A stretch of 64,000 nt of DNA from Streptomyces sp. YIM 121038 (GCF_006088715.1 NZ_CP030771.1:5094001-5158000), one strand, 5' to 3'; positions 7,856-17,207 are shown, numbered from the stretch's first letter. Numbers and translations: made by a program. The notes: generated by a model from the letters alone, not told the origin.

Positions 7856-8955
7856 TGCCCGGCCATGACGCGATCGCGCGCCAAGCCGACGAACACCTCG
7901 TCACCCACCGCGTCAAACTCCCCCGGCGCGTCGTCGAACGCCCCCTGCGCCAGGTCGGCAAACGCCTGCTGATGGCGATGTTCGTGCTGGGGCTGACCAT
8001 CCTCATCGTGTACGTCGACCGCGACGGCTACCACGACAACGCGAACGGGACGATCGACTTCCTCGACGCCTCGTACTACGCCACCGTGACGCTCTCCACC
8101 ACCGGGTACGGCGATATCGTCCCGCACAGCGACAGCGCGCGGATGGCCAACATCTTCCTGATCACGCCGCTGCGCGTGCTCTTCCTGATCATCCTCGTCG
8201 GCACCACGCTCGAAGTGCTGACGGAACGCACCCGTGAGGAATGGCGGCTTTCCCGCTGGAGGTCCAACTTGCGTGACCACACCGTCGTCGTCGGCTTCGG
8301 CACCAAGGGCCGTTCCGCGATCCAGACCGTGCAGGCGACGGGACTCAAGCCCGAGCAGGTCGTGATCGTCGACCCCAGTTCGAAGGTCGTCGACGCGGCC
8401 ACGGCGGAGGGCTACGCGGGCGTCGTCGGTGACGCGACGCGCAGCGACGTGCTGCTGCGGGCCGAGGTGCAGAAGGCCCGCCAGATCATCGTGGCGACCC
8501 AGCGCGACGACACGGCGGTCCTGGTCACGCTCACCGCCCGGCAGCTCAACCGGCAGGCGAAGATCGTGGCCGCGGTGCGCGAGGAGGAGAACGCCCCGCT
8601 GCTGCGGCAGTCCGGTGCCGACGCCGTCATCACCAGTGCCAGCGCGGCGGGACGGCTGCTCGGCCTTTCGGTGCTCAGCCCGAGCGCGGGCGTGGTCATG
8701 GAGGACCTGATCCAGCAGGGCAGCGGCCTCGACCTGGTCGAACGGCCGGTGATAAAGGCTGAGGTGGGACGCGGAGTGCGCGATATGCCGGACCTCGTCG
8801 TCAGCGTCGTACGGGGGCACAGGCTGCTCGCCTACGACGATCCCGCCATCGGTGAGCTCCAGTTGACGGACCGGCTGATCACGATCGTCCGGGCCTCCCC
8901 GGCTCCGGAGCCACCGGCGGCGGACGCGCGGCGGGTGCCTCGGCCGCTGGACTGA
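7849..8955 (+). CDS. Potassium channel with TrkA-N (RCK) domain
   Basis: About 368 residues. Two membrane segments (around residues 35-52 and 100-120) flank a pore loop carrying the selectivity filter STTGYGDIVP. A cytoplasmic RCK/TrkA-N domain with VVVGFGTKGRS Rossmann motif and a TrkA-C-like end follow. This is the MthK-type ligand-gated K+ channel plan. GTG 7849 was preferred because GGTGAGG (7832-7838) is spaced correctly; GTG 7840 in the same frame would be too close. The start region lies in parS site 2, so ParB binding could influence its expression. Confidence 0.85.
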   Translation: MKLPGHDAIARQADEHLVTHRVKLPRRVVERPLRQVGKRLLMAMFVLGLTILIVYVDRDGYHDNANGTIDFLDASYYATVTLSTTGYGDIVPHSDSARMANIFLITPLRVLFLIILVGTTLEVLTERTREEWRLSRWRSNLRDHTVVVGFGTKGRSAIQTVQATGLKPEQVVIVDPSSKVVDAATAEGYAGVVGDATRSDVLLRAEVQKARQIIVATQRDDTAVLVTLTARQLNRQAKIVAAVREEENAPLLRQSGADAVITSASAAGRLLGLSVLSPSAGVVMEDLIQQGSGLDLVERPVIKAEVGRGVRDMPDLVVSVVRGHRLLAYDDPAIGELQLTDRLITIVRASPAPEPPAADARRVPRPLD

Positions 8956-8979
8956 GGCCCGCGCTGTCCGGAGTGCCGC

Positions 8980-9013
8980 CACGGCCCCGCGCCCCGAGAG
9001 GGCCGGGGCCGTG
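8980..9013 (+). terminator. Terminator after K+ channel gene
   Basis: CACGGCCCC (8980-8988) pairs with GGGGCCGTG (9005-9013), a perfect 9-bp stem 25 bases after the stop. Confidence 0.6.
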
Positions 9014-9067
9014 TCGTTCGTGTGCACCGCCCTTCCGGCCAAAGGGAGCGGGAGTAGCCTCGCCCGC

Positions 9068-10045
9068 ATGCATGCGATCACGATCCGCGAATCCGGTGGG
9101 CCCGAGGTGCTTCAGTGGGCCGAGGTCCCCGATCCCGTACCCGCTGAGGGCGAGGTCCTCATCGACGTGGCGGCCAGTGCCGTGAACCGTGCCGATCTGC
9201 TGCAACGGCAGGGCTTCTACGACCCGCCGCCCGGCGCGTCCCCCTACCCGGGCCTGGAGTGCTCCGGGCGGATCGCGGCGCTCGGCCCCGGCGTCGCCGG
9301 GCTGGCGGTCGGCCAGGAGGTGTGCGCGCTGCTCGCGGGCGGCGGCTACGCGGAGAAGGTCGCCGTCCCGGCGGGGCAGGTCCTGCCGGTGCCCGACGGC
9401 GTCGACCTCGTCACGGCGGCCGCGCTCCCGGAGGTCACGGCCACGGTCTGGTCGAACGTGTTCATGGTGGCCCATCTGCGCCCCGGCGAGACGCTCCTCG
9501 TGCACGGCGGCGCCAGCGGCATCGGCACCATGGCGATCCAGCTCGCGAAGGCCGTCGGGGCGCGCGTCGCGGTGACGGCGGGCGGCAAGGAGAAGCTGGC
9601 GTTCTGCGGCGACCTGGGCGCGGACATCCTCATCGACTACCGGGAGCAGGACTTCGCCGAGGAGATCCAGCGGGCCACCGACGGAGCGGGCGCGGACGTG
9701 ATCCTGGACATCATGGGCGCCAAGTACCTGGAGCGGAACGTGAACTCCCTCGCGGTCAGCGGCCGCCTCGCGATCATCGGCATGCAGGGCGGCGTCAAGG
9801 GCGAGCTGAACATCGCCACGCTGCTGCGCAAGCGCGCCGCCGTCACCGCGACCTCGCTGCGGGCCCGGCCCGTCGCGGAGAAGGCCTCGATCGTCGCGGC
9901 CGTGCGGGAGCACGTGTGGCCGTTGATCGGGGCGGGGCAGGTGCGGGCCGTGGTGGACCGGACGGTGCCGATGCGGGACGCGGGGGCCGCGCATCAGGTT
10001 CTGGAGGGTGGGGGGCACATGGGGAAGGTGCTACTGGTGCGGTAG
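9068..10045 (+). CDS. NAD(P)H-quinone oxidoreductase, zinc-independent MDR family
   Basis: 325-residue medium-chain dehydrogenase/reductase of the quinone oxidoreductase (QOR/PIG3) type. Features are AVNRADLLQRQGFYDPPPG near residue 40, the NADPH-binding HGGASGIGTMAIQLAK motif around residue 145, and no structural-zinc cysteine cluster. It reduces quinones with NAD(P)H. The start at 9068 gives the family-standard MHAITIRESGGPEVL; an in-frame upstream ATG at 9011 would add 19 untypical residues. Confidence 0.87.
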   Translation: MHAITIRESGGPEVLQWAEVPDPVPAEGEVLIDVAASAVNRADLLQRQGFYDPPPGASPYPGLECSGRIAALGPGVAGLAVGQEVCALLAGGGYAEKVAVPAGQVLPVPDGVDLVTAAALPEVTATVWSNVFMVAHLRPGETLLVHGGASGIGTMAIQLAKAVGARVAVTAGGKEKLAFCGDLGADILIDYREQDFAEEIQRATDGAGADVILDIMGAKYLERNVNSLAVSGRLAIIGMQGGVKGELNIATLLRKRAAVTATSLRARPVAEKASIVAAVREHVWPLIGAGQVRAVVDRTVPMRDAGAAHQVLEGGGHMGKVLLVR

Positions 10046-10129
10046 GGCCCTCGCGGGGGCGCCCCAGACCCGCCCCTTCCCGAAACCAGGGGGCTCCGCC
10101 CCCCGGACCCCCCCGGTTGTCGGCGCTGC

Positions 10130-10158
10130 GCGCCTCGTCCTCAAACGCCGGACGGGCT
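10130..10158. repeat. Dispersed intergenic repeat, family A copy 1
   Basis: GCGCCTCGTCCTCAAACGCC followed by GGACGGGCT. The same 29-bp core recurs at 40386-40414 and, inverted, at 54425-54453. It is preceded by the GC-rich stem-loop GGGGGCTCCGCCCCCC. This is a common Streptomyces intergenic repeat. Confidence 0.75.
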
Positions 10159-10248
10159 AGGGCGCCGAGATGCCGGATGGTGCGTGTCGTGTGACGCTGG
10201 CTGCACGCCCGCGATCTTGGCGACCCGGCAGCGGGAGGGAGTCGTGCG

Positions 10249-10668
10249 GTGACGTCGTGGCTGTGCCGTGCTGCGCGCGGGGCCGTACCGGTGGCGCTGG
10301 TGAGCGTGCTGCTCGCCCCGGCCCCGGGGTACGCCGCCGACCCGTCCCCCGCCCCCTCGGCCGCGTACTACGACGAGGTGGAGCTCGCCGGGAGCCGTGC
10401 GGGCGAGGGGAGGGCCCGGCCGGGCCGTGCGGAGCCGCTCGTCGTGCCCGATCCGCGGGGCTGGCGTCCGTTGCCGCCCCCGGCGGCCCGGAAACCGCGC
10501 ACCGAACCGAGGCCGCCGCCCGCCGTCGACGTGGCCGAGCCGTCGTCCGCGCGGCGTACGGCGACCGGACCGCCCATCCCCGGCCTGCGCGTCCTGCCGC
10601 TCGGTGCGGGCCTGGTCCTGATCGGCCTCGGCCTGGGGTTCCTGGGGCTGCGCGTGCGCCGGGGCTGA
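10249..10668 (+). CDS. Small membrane-anchored protein of unknown function
   Basis: 139 residues. An N-terminal signal-like segment (VPVALVSVLLAPAPGYAAD) is followed by a Pro/Arg-rich extracellular stretch and a C-terminal membrane helix (LPLGAGLVLIGLGLGFLGL) ending in basic RVRRG, so a sortase-independent tail-anchored or two-helix topology is likely. GTG 10249 has GGAGGGA eight bases upstream. No recognisable domain; function not assigned. Confidence 0.7.
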   Translation: MTSWLCRAARGAVPVALVSVLLAPAPGYAADPSPAPSAAYYDEVELAGSRAGEGRARPGRAEPLVVPDPRGWRPLPPPAARKPRTEPRPPPAVDVAEPSSARRTATGPPIPGLRVLPLGAGLVLIGLGLGFLGLRVRRG

Positions 10669-10768
10669 CGCGCCCACGAGCCCCGGTTCCGCGCGTCCGT
10701 ACACGGTGGATCATCGGCGAATGGGGGCACCAAGGATGTGTGAACAACGGGTGCGAGAGAATGGCGGC

Positions 10769-11311
10769 ATGGAGATGCCGAGGAACGAACGGTCGCCGGA
10801 GAATCCCCAGGTCCTGGTTGTCGGCCAGGACGGCATGGCGCTCGGCGGCGGAGGCGGCGACGACGTCCGCGAGGTCCCGGTGACGGACATGGTCGAACAG
10901 CCGGCGAAGGTCATGCGCATCGGCAGCATGATCAAGCAGCTTCTGGAAGAAGTGCGCGCGGCACCTCTGGACGAGGCGAGCCGGGTGCGCCTCAAGGAGA
11001 TCCACGCCAGCTCGGTGAAGGAGCTGGAGGACGGCCTCGCGCCCGAGCTCGTGGAGGAGCTGGAGCGCCTGTCGCTGCCGTTCACCGACGAGACGACGCC
11101 GAGCGACGCGGAGCTGCGCATCGCGCAGGCCCAGCTGGTGGGCTGGCTGGAGGGCCTCTTCCACGGGATCCAGACGACGCTGTTCGCGCAGCAGATGGCC
11201 GCACGGGCCCAGCTGGAGCAGATGCGCCGCGCGCTGCCCCCGGGCGTGGGCGGTCACGAGGACGACGAGGAGGGCGGCGTGGCGGGCCGCAGCGGCGGCC
11301 CCTACCTCTAG
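10769..11311 (+). CDS. bpa: Bacterial proteasome activator Bpa
   Basis: About 180 residues resembling Bpa (mycobacterial Rv3780 family), the ATP-independent ring-shaped activator of the 20S proteasome. A central helical-bundle region runs from VPVTDMVEQPAKVMRIGSMI to QMRRALPPG, and the C-terminus ends GGPYL, close to the GQYL tail that docks in the proteasome alpha ring. Start choice is uncertain: ATG 10769 fits the family, ATG 10736 is an alternative 11 codons upstream. Confidence 0.85.
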   Translation: MEMPRNERSPENPQVLVVGQDGMALGGGGGDDVREVPVTDMVEQPAKVMRIGSMIKQLLEEVRAAPLDEASRVRLKEIHASSVKELEDGLAPELVEELERLSLPFTDETTPSDAELRIAQAQLVGWLEGLFHGIQTTLFAQQMAARAQLEQMRRALPPGVGGHEDDEEGGVAGRSGGPYL

Positions 11312-11369
11312 CCCGTACGCGATTCAGCCCGTACGCGATCCAGCCCGTACGGGCATCCAGCCCGTACGC
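11312..11369. repeat. Short tandem repeats after bpa
   Basis: The unit AGCCCGTACGCGATTC and close variants occur four times in a row between the bpa stop and a hairpin at 11375. Likely slippage-derived filler; no coding potential. Confidence 0.6.
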
Positions 11370-11374
11370 GAAAG

Positions 11375-11399
11375 GCGCCGCCCGCAGGCCGGGCGGCGC
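11375..11399 (+). terminator. Terminator after bpa
   Basis: GCGCCGCCCG (11375-11384) pairs with CGGGCGGCGC (11390-11399) across a 5-nt loop. Confidence 0.6.
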
Positions 11400-11448
11400 G
11401 CCCGCACACCGAGTGCCCCGCCCGTACGCCGGGCGGCGCGGACACGAA

Positions 11449-11481
11449 AGGGCCCGGTACGCATCCCGCGTACCGGGCCCT
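11449..11481 (-). terminator. Terminator after AhpD-like gene
   Basis: AGGGCCCGGTACGC (11449-11462) pairs with GCGTACCGGGCCCT (11468-11481), a perfect 14-bp stem with loop ATCCC. It lies between the convergent genes and probably works both ways. Confidence 0.75.
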
Positions 11482-11499
11482 CGGTCGGTGGCTCCGGGC

Positions 11500-11961
11500 T
11501 CAGCCCCACGTACGGCCCGCGGGCTCCTGAATCGTGGCGTTGATCCGGTTGAACAGGTTCGTCACGCCGATGACCAGGATCAGGGCGGACAGCTCCCGCT
11601 CGTCGAAGTGGTCGGCGACCTCGTCCCAGAGTTCGTCGGACACGGCCTGCGCGGAGCGGTCCGCGAGCCGCGTGACGTGCTCCGTGAGGGCCAGCGCGGC
11701 GCGCTCGGCGTCCGTGAAGAACGGTGCCTCGCGCCAGGCCACCACCGCGGCGAGCCGCTCGGTGCTCGTTCCGGCCTTGACGAGGTTCGCCGTGTGGCTG
11801 TGGATGCAGGCGCTGCAGCCGTTGATCTGGCTGGCCCGCAGGCCGACGATCTCCTGGAGCTCCTGCGGAAGGCCGCTCTCGGCGATGGCCTGCATCATGG
11901 TGCCGATGCCCTTGAGGCTGTCGGGAAGGACGTACGCCGGGTTCTTCATACGGGCCTGCAT
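11500..11961 (-). CDS. Carboxymuconolactone decarboxylase/AhpD-family protein
   Basis: 153-residue CMD-family protein. The motif GCSACIHSH carries the CxxC redox pair and following His that define the AhpD alkylhydroperoxidase branch, so a peroxide-related thiol-disulfide role is more likely than lactone decarboxylation. AGGAGA lies upstream of ATG 11961. Single-gene transcript between convergent bpa and the kinase gene. Confidence 0.85.
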   Translation of the reverse strand: MQARMKNPAYVLPDSLKGIGTMMQAIAESGLPQELQEIVGLRASQINGCSACIHSHTANLVKAGTSTERLAAVVAWREAPFFTDAERAALALTEHVTRLADRSAQAVSDELWDEVADHFDERELSALILVIGVTNLFNRINATIQEPAGRTWG

Positions 11962-12094
11962 GGCTGGTCTCCTCTGTGCCGCTCTCGCGCCGCTCGGTCT
12001 GTTGCTTCACTGACGGAGCGGGAGGAGGGAATGTGACCGGGGCGCGGAAAAACTTCCGGGCCCACCGGCTGACCCCGCGAGGGCCGGGCAGGCG

Positions 12095-13732
12095 CTACGA
12101 GGGGTCGCCCGTCGAGATCTGGAAGGTGATCTCCACGTCCTTCGGGTCGACGTCGGAGCCCGCCTTGGGGATCTGCCCCATGACGGTGTCCTCGCCGTAC
12201 GTGTTCTCGTCGAGCTTCTGCTTGTCGTAGTTCCACCCGGCGGCCTGGAGACAGGAGAGGACCGAGCGCCAGTCCTTGTAGCTGAAGTCGGGCAGCTTGA
12301 TCTTGTCCGGGTCGTTGTACGCCGTGTCCGGCTCGGTGCACTCGGTCTTCTCGATGGTTTTCGTGCGGTCCGGGCCGCGGTGCCCGGCGACCGGCTTCTT
12401 CGACTCCTTGGAGCCGCCGCCGTCGTCGCTGTCGCCGTTCAGGGAGATCGCGGTGATCACGCCGCCGATGGCGAGGAGGGCGACGACGATCGAGCCGATG
12501 ACGACCGGCATGGTCCGCTTGCCGCCGCCCGAGCCGCCCCGCCCACCGGCCGGCGCCGCCGTGGCGGGCTGCGGCGACAGGGAGTACGGGGGCGGGGTCT
12601 GGGCCGCCTGCGGGGCCGGGGCGTACGCGTTGGTGGGCGCGGGGGTCGGGAAGCCCTGCTGCGGGTAGCCGTACCCGGGCTGCGGGGTGGGGGCGGCCGG
12701 GGTCGCGGGGCCGTAGGGGCCCGGCTGGTACGGCGTCTGGACGCTGCCCGGAGCCTGCGGGTTCGTCGAGTCGACCGGCGGGAAGACGGCGGAGCCGACG
12801 CCCGCGCCGCTCGCGGTCCGGGCGCCCGGGACGATGCTGGGGGCCGCCGCCTGGAAGGACTGCGCGACGCGCAGGCACTCGTCGCGCATCGCCTCGGCGG
12901 TCGGGAAGCGCTCGTTCGGGTTCTTCTTGAGCGCGCGGGCGACGAGGGCGTCGACGGCCGGGGGCAGCGAGCGGTTGACGGAGGACGGGGCGACCGGCTC
13001 CTCCTGGACGTGCGCGTACGCGATGGCGAGCGGCGAGTCCGCCTCGAAGGGGAGGCGCCCGGTCACGAGCTGGAACAGCATGATGCCGACCGAGTACAGG
13101 TCGGAGCGGGCGTCGACGCCGCGGCCGAGGGCCTGCTCGGGCGACAGGTACTGCGGGGTGCCGACGACCATGCCGGTCTGGGTCATGGAGGTGACGCCAG
13201 ACTGCATGGCGCGGGCGATGCCGAAGTCCATGACCTTGACGACGTTCCGCTTCGTCATCATCACGTTGCCGGGCTTGATGTCGCGGTGGACCAGGCCCAT
13301 CTCGTGGCTGATCTCCAGGGCCGCGAGCACATCGGCGGTGATCTTCAGCGCCTGGTCGGTGGGCATCGCGCCCTGCTGGCGGATCGCGGCGTCCAGGACG
13401 GAGCCGAGCGGCTTGCCCTCCACGTACTCCATGACGATGTACGGCATGGCCGCCCCGCCAAGGTCGTCCTCGCCGGTGTCGAAGACCGACACGATGTTCG
13501 TGTGCGTGAGCTTGGCCACGGACTGGGCCTCGCGCCGGAAGCGCTCGCGGAAGGACTGCTCACGGCCGAGCTCGGTGTGGAGTGTCTTGATCGCGACCTG
13601 TCGGTCGAGCACCGTGTCGTAAGCGAGGTGCACCGAGGCCATGCCGCCCTCGCCGAGCAGATCGCGCAGCTGATAGCGGCCGCCGGCCAGTGAACTGCCC
13701 GCGTACCGGCCCTGAGCGCCGTCCTGGCTCAT
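12095..13732 (-). CDS. Receptor Ser/Thr protein kinase with one PASTA-like domain
   Basis: 545 residues. The kinase domain (about 20-280) has the glycine loop LGEGGMAS, Lys49, HRDIKPGN, DFG and the activation-loop TSMTQTGMVVGTPQYLSPEQ stretch. A Pro/Gln/Tyr-rich juxtamembrane region follows, then a membrane helix (around 410-432) and an extracellular C-terminal domain (LPDFSYKDWRSVLSCL onward) that looks like a single PASTA repeat with two cysteines. PknB-type kinase sensing the cell envelope. Divergent from a second kinase, with 363 bp between. Confidence 0.9.
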   Translation of the reverse strand: MSQDGAQGRYAGSSLAGGRYQLRDLLGEGGMASVHLAYDTVLDRQVAIKTLHTELGREQSFRERFRREAQSVAKLTHTNIVSVFDTGEDDLGGAAMPYIVMEYVEGKPLGSVLDAAIRQQGAMPTDQALKITADVLAALEISHEMGLVHRDIKPGNVMMTKRNVVKVMDFGIARAMQSGVTSMTQTGMVVGTPQYLSPEQALGRGVDARSDLYSVGIMLFQLVTGRLPFEADSPLAIAYAHVQEEPVAPSSVNRSLPPAVDALVARALKKNPNERFPTAEAMRDECLRVAQSFQAAAPSIVPGARTASGAGVGSAVFPPVDSTNPQAPGSVQTPYQPGPYGPATPAAPTPQPGYGYPQQGFPTPAPTNAYAPAPQAAQTPPPYSLSPQPATAAPAGGRGGSGGGKRTMPVVIGSIVVALLAIGGVITAISLNGDSDDGGGSKESKKPVAGHRGPDRTKTIEKTECTEPDTAYNDPDKIKLPDFSYKDWRSVLSCLQAAGWNYDKQKLDENTYGEDTVMGQIPKAGSDVDPKDVEITFQISTGDPS

Positions 13733-14095
13733 GTCGTGCGTCCCCCATCGGCGCGGACGCGAGACGGCGCCGCGGTTGTGACTGTGGCTATGGGTTGCGA
13801 CCGATGACGTCGAGAAGACGGTGATCGATCCGCTATTCCTGGCCAAGTCTGCCCGAGGGGGATGCCACGTCAAGCTCGGTGCCCGTTCCGTGACCGTACG
13901 CGCAAGAAGAGTCTCGGAAGCGTTACAAGTTTGCCTCGGGGAGCCCTCGGCGGGTTTGATGGCCGGTCCTTCTCGGACCGGCATGCCGCGCGGAGGCTGT
14001 AGCGTGGCACGGCGGAGTACCCCGTACCGCTCCTATCACGTATCCGGTGCACGCCCTCCACGGGCGGACCACGATCAGAACGACGGCGAGGACTG
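13733..14095. other. Divergent kinase promoter region
   Basis: 363 bp between two divergent Ser/Thr kinase genes. It is less GC-rich in the half near the minus-strand gene. Only weak promoter-like hexamers are visible and no ORF or clear dyad; it must hold the promoters for both kinases. Confidence 0.5.
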
Positions 14096-15697
14096 ATGGC
14101 ACAGACGCAGCGCGCTCAGGGCCCGTCCGACCCCGAGGCGACTGGCGGCGGTATGTCAGACGTGCCCGAGATGTGGGGGAACGGTGGCCTGGTCGGAGAC
14201 GGTAGGTACCGGCTGACCCACCGGCTCGGCCGTGGTGGCATGGCCGAGGTGTTCGCCGCGGAGGACGTGCGTCTGGGACGTACGGTCGCGGTCAAACTGC
14301 TGCGCGCCGACCTCGCCGAGGACCCGGTGTCCAAGGCCCGCTTCACGCGCGAGGCGCAGTCGGTCGCCGGTCTGAACCACCACGCGGTCGTCGGGGTCTA
14401 CGACTCCGGCGAGGACTTCATCGGCGGGAACTCCGTCCCGTACATCGTGATGGAGCTGGTCGAGGGCCGCACCATCCGCGATCTGCTGATCAACGCGGAG
14501 GCGCCCGGGCCCGAGCAGGCGCTGATCATCGTGTCGGGCGTCCTGGAGGCGCTCGCCTACTCGCACCAGCACGGCATCGTGCACCGCGACATCAAGCCCG
14601 CGAACGTCTCCATCACCAACACCGGCGCGGTGAAGGTGATGGACTTCGGCATCGCGCGCGCCCTGCACGGCGCGTCCACGACGATGACGCAGACCGGCAT
14701 GGTCATGGGCACGCCCCAGTACCTGTCGCCCGAGCAGGCGCTCGGCAAGGCCGTCGACCACCGGTCCGACCTGTACGCGACGGGCTGTCTGCTGTACGAA
14801 CTGCTCGCGCTGCGGCCGCCGTTCACCGGTGAGACGCCGCTGTCCGTGGTCTACCAGCACGTCCAGGACACGCCCGTACCGCCGTCCGAGGTGTCCGACG
14901 CGGCGCCGCCGGAGCTCGACGGGCTCGTCATGCGGTCCCTCGCCAAGGACCCCGACGACCGCTTCCAGACCGCCGAGGAGATGCGCGGTCTGATCCAGTA
15001 CGGGCTCCAGATGCTCGCCGAGCAGGGCAGCCACACGGGGACCTGGAACACCGGCCCGGTGACGGCCGTGCACGGGCACGAGGGCGCGCACACCCCGGCG
15101 ATGGGCGTCGGCGGCACCACCGCGATGCCGCACCCCGGGGACAGCGGTACCCAGCAGATCCCGAGCCCCATGCTGCGGCCGCCGGGCGGCGACGACGGCG
15201 GCTTCGACGGCGGGCACCGCGACGGTGGCGGGCGGGGCCGCGCGGGCAAGGTGTGGATCCTGGCCGTGCTCGCGGTGATCGCGGTCGCGGTGGGCGTCGC
15301 GTTCGCGCTGTCCGGGAACGGCGGCGGCGACAAGAAGGACGACGGCCCCTCCAAGACGCCCTCGACGAAGCAGTCGCAGGAGAAGAAGCCGAGCAAGAGC
15401 GCGGACGACGACGAGACGGCCGACAACAACACGCAGCCCGGTGGCGACGGCACCGGGGGGCAGAACGACTACCCCCAGCAGTCGACCCGGCCGACGCATC
15501 AGCAGACCCAGCCGACGACGAAGCCCACGGAACCGACGAATCCGCCGACGGAGCCCACGGATCCGCCGACCGATCCGACGGACCCGCCCACCGATCCCTC
15601 GGATCCGCCCACCGAGCCGTCCGACCCGGTCTCGCCGCCGGACGACGGCGGGAACGACGGCGGTACGGAGGGCGGCGAGGGCTCCGACTCCGAGTGA
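14096..15697 (+). CDS. Receptor Ser/Thr protein kinase with Thr/Pro-rich extracellular tail
   Basis: 533 residues. The kinase domain (about 38-300) shows LGRGGMAEVF, VAVKLL, HRDIKPAN, DFGIA and MTQTGMVMGTPQYLSPEQ. A membrane helix (about 385-407) is followed by a charged spacer and a wall-spanning Thr/Pro tract built of PTEPTDPPTDP repeats, then a Gly/Asp/Glu-rich end. It lacks PASTA domains. GGCGAGGA precedes ATG 14096. The sequence closely mirrors the divergent kinase, implying an old duplication. Confidence 0.9.
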   Translation: MAQTQRAQGPSDPEATGGGMSDVPEMWGNGGLVGDGRYRLTHRLGRGGMAEVFAAEDVRLGRTVAVKLLRADLAEDPVSKARFTREAQSVAGLNHHAVVGVYDSGEDFIGGNSVPYIVMELVEGRTIRDLLINAEAPGPEQALIIVSGVLEALAYSHQHGIVHRDIKPANVSITNTGAVKVMDFGIARALHGASTTMTQTGMVMGTPQYLSPEQALGKAVDHRSDLYATGCLLYELLALRPPFTGETPLSVVYQHVQDTPVPPSEVSDAAPPELDGLVMRSLAKDPDDRFQTAEEMRGLIQYGLQMLAEQGSHTGTWNTGPVTAVHGHEGAHTPAMGVGGTTAMPHPGDSGTQQIPSPMLRPPGGDDGGFDGGHRDGGGRGRAGKVWILAVLAVIAVAVGVAFALSGNGGGDKKDDGPSKTPSTKQSQEKKPSKSADDDETADNNTQPGGDGTGGQNDYPQQSTRPTHQQTQPTTKPTEPTNPPTEPTDPPTDPTDPPTDPSDPPTEPSDPVSPPDDGGNDGGTEGGEGSDSE

Positions 15698-15750
15698 TCC
15701 TCCGCGGCGACTCCGAGTGATCCTCCGCGGCGACTCCGAGTGATCCTCCG
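15685..15750. repeat. 23-bp tandem repeat spanning the kinase stop codon
   Basis: Three head-to-tail copies beginning at 15685, 15708 and 15731, each starting CGACTCCGAGTGATCCTCCG. The first contains the gene's final codons and its TGA (15695-15697); the others carry the TGA again outside the gene. Confidence 0.85.
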
Positions 15751-15762
15751 GGGTCCCCGGGC

Positions 15763-16215
15763 TCAGCCCCGGGCCCTGGCCACCCGGTGGGCGGACCAGC
15801 CGTCCACAGAGGTACCGGCGGGGCTCAGCGTGTGGACCACGGCCTTCTGCGGGGCTATGCGCAGGTACACCGCGTCGTACGGCTCGCCGTCCACGAAGCG
15901 CGGGGGTGCGCCGAAGCGCGCGAGCTCCGCCGTGGTGGGGCGCACGGCCTCGCAGAGCCCGACGAGCTGGACCGTCCACTGGCCCTCGGCGGCCGCCGCC
16001 GTGCCCAGGTTGTCCGCGCCGTACGCGACGACGCTCCCGACGCACGCGTCGTGGTACCCGAAGCCCCGGTGCATGCGCAGCAGGACGTGCCCGTCGGTCA
16101 CGATGTGGCGGGCCGCCGCGAGGAAGGGCAGGGCGCGCATGCTGGTCGCGACCCGGCCGTAGTCGGTGCGCCGGAGCAGGGCGAAGGCGAGCTGCTGGTC
16201 GGAGTCGGAGGGCAT
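15763..16215 (-). CDS. Pyridoxamine 5'-phosphate oxidase-like FMN-binding protein
   Basis: 150 residues with a split-barrel flavin-binding look: LLRRTDYGRVATSMRALPFLAAARHIVTDGHVLLRMHRGFGYH at the N-terminal half, then a barrel strand set ending in RIAPQKAVVHTLSP. Probably binds FMN or F420; the reaction is not predictable. The start at 16215 follows GGAACC; longer in-frame starts would add Pro/Arg-rich untypical sequence. Confidence 0.7.
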   Translation of the reverse strand: MPSDSDQQLAFALLRRTDYGRVATSMRALPFLAAARHIVTDGHVLLRMHRGFGYHDACVGSVVAYGADNLGTAAAAEGQWTVQLVGLCEAVRPTTAELARFGAPPRFVDGEPYDAVYLRIAPQKAVVHTLSPAGTSVDGWSAHRVARARG

Positions 16216-16416
16216 GGTTCCTACCGTCCCGCACGCGCGCGGGGCGGGAGAAGAGCCCCCCGCCCCGTAACCAAGGGACGTAAGTCCCGAGGGCCCGGGC
16301 CCGCTGCGGTCCGGGAGCGCCGGAAGGGGCACGGGGCTGTGTCTGTGTGCGGCTCCACCGCGAGGGCGCGACAGCGACAACGGTGCCCGCATGGTGCGGC
16401 ACATCCCGCGAAGCGC

Positions 16417-17097
16417 TCAGCGAAGGCGCTCGGCCTGCATCCGCGCCACGTACGCCGCCGCCTGCGAGCGGCGCTCCATGCCGAGCTTGGACAGCAGGCT
16501 GGAGACGTAGTTCTTGATCGTCTTCTCGGCGAGGTGGAGGCGCTCGCCGATGGCGCGGTTGGTGAGTCCCTCGCCGATCAGGTCGAGGATCTTGCGCTCC
16601 TGCTCGGTGAGGTTGGCCAGGCGGTCGTCGCCCTTGGCGCCGCTGCCGTCGCGCAGGCGCTCCAGGACGCGGGCCGTGGCGACCGGGTCGAGCAGGGACT
16701 TCCCGGCGGCGACGTCCCGCACGGCGGACAGGAGTTCATTGCCGCGGATGGCCTTCAGGACATATCCGGAGGCACCGGCCATGATCGCGTCGAAGAGGGC
16801 CTCGTCGTCCGCGAAGGAAGTGAGCATCAGGCATTTGATGGAGTCGTCCTGCGAACGGATCTCACGGCAGACCTCGACTCCGCTGCCGTCGGGAAGGCGG
16901 ACGTCGAGCACCGCCACATCCGGACGCGTGGCCGGAATGCGCACCAAGGCGTCGGCGGCCGTGCCCGCCTCTCCGACCACCTCGATGTCGGACTCCACCG
17001 AGAGGAGCTCATGGACTCCGCGACGCACGACCTCGTGATCATCGAGCAGGAATACCGTGATTTTTCCTTGTTCGCGCACGGTGCCAGTGTCACACAT
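16417..17097 (-). CDS. Orphan NarL/FixJ-family response regulator
   Basis: 226 residues. The receiver domain (about 12-130) has the acidic pair in FLLDDHEVV and the phospho-acceptor Asp in VAVLDVRLPDGSG; the C-terminal LuxR-type HTH contains LTEQERKILDLIGEGLTNRAIGE split by the recognition helix. No histidine kinase gene is adjacent, so it is an orphan; by position it matches an orphan regulator known beside the bkd genes in S. coelicolor (from memory, SCO3818). It is transcribed away from the second bkd operon. Confidence 0.9.
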   Translation of the reverse strand: MCDTGTVREQGKITVFLLDDHEVVRRGVHELLSVESDIEVVGEAGTAADALVRIPATRPDVAVLDVRLPDGSGVEVCREIRSQDDSIKCLMLTSFADDEALFDAIMAGASGYVLKAIRGNELLSAVRDVAAGKSLLDPVATARVLERLRDGSGAKGDDRLANLTEQERKILDLIGEGLTNRAIGERLHLAEKTIKNYVSSLLSKLGMERRSQAAAYVARMQAERLR

Positions 17098-17207
17098 CAA
17101 CTCTTCCCGTGCCCGGGGTGGCCGGGATAACGTGCCGGTGTTCCGGCCCCCTGCCAGGCTGTGATCAGTGGCGTGACCAGCGAGTGTTTCCCGGCTTCTC
17201 GGTTTAG

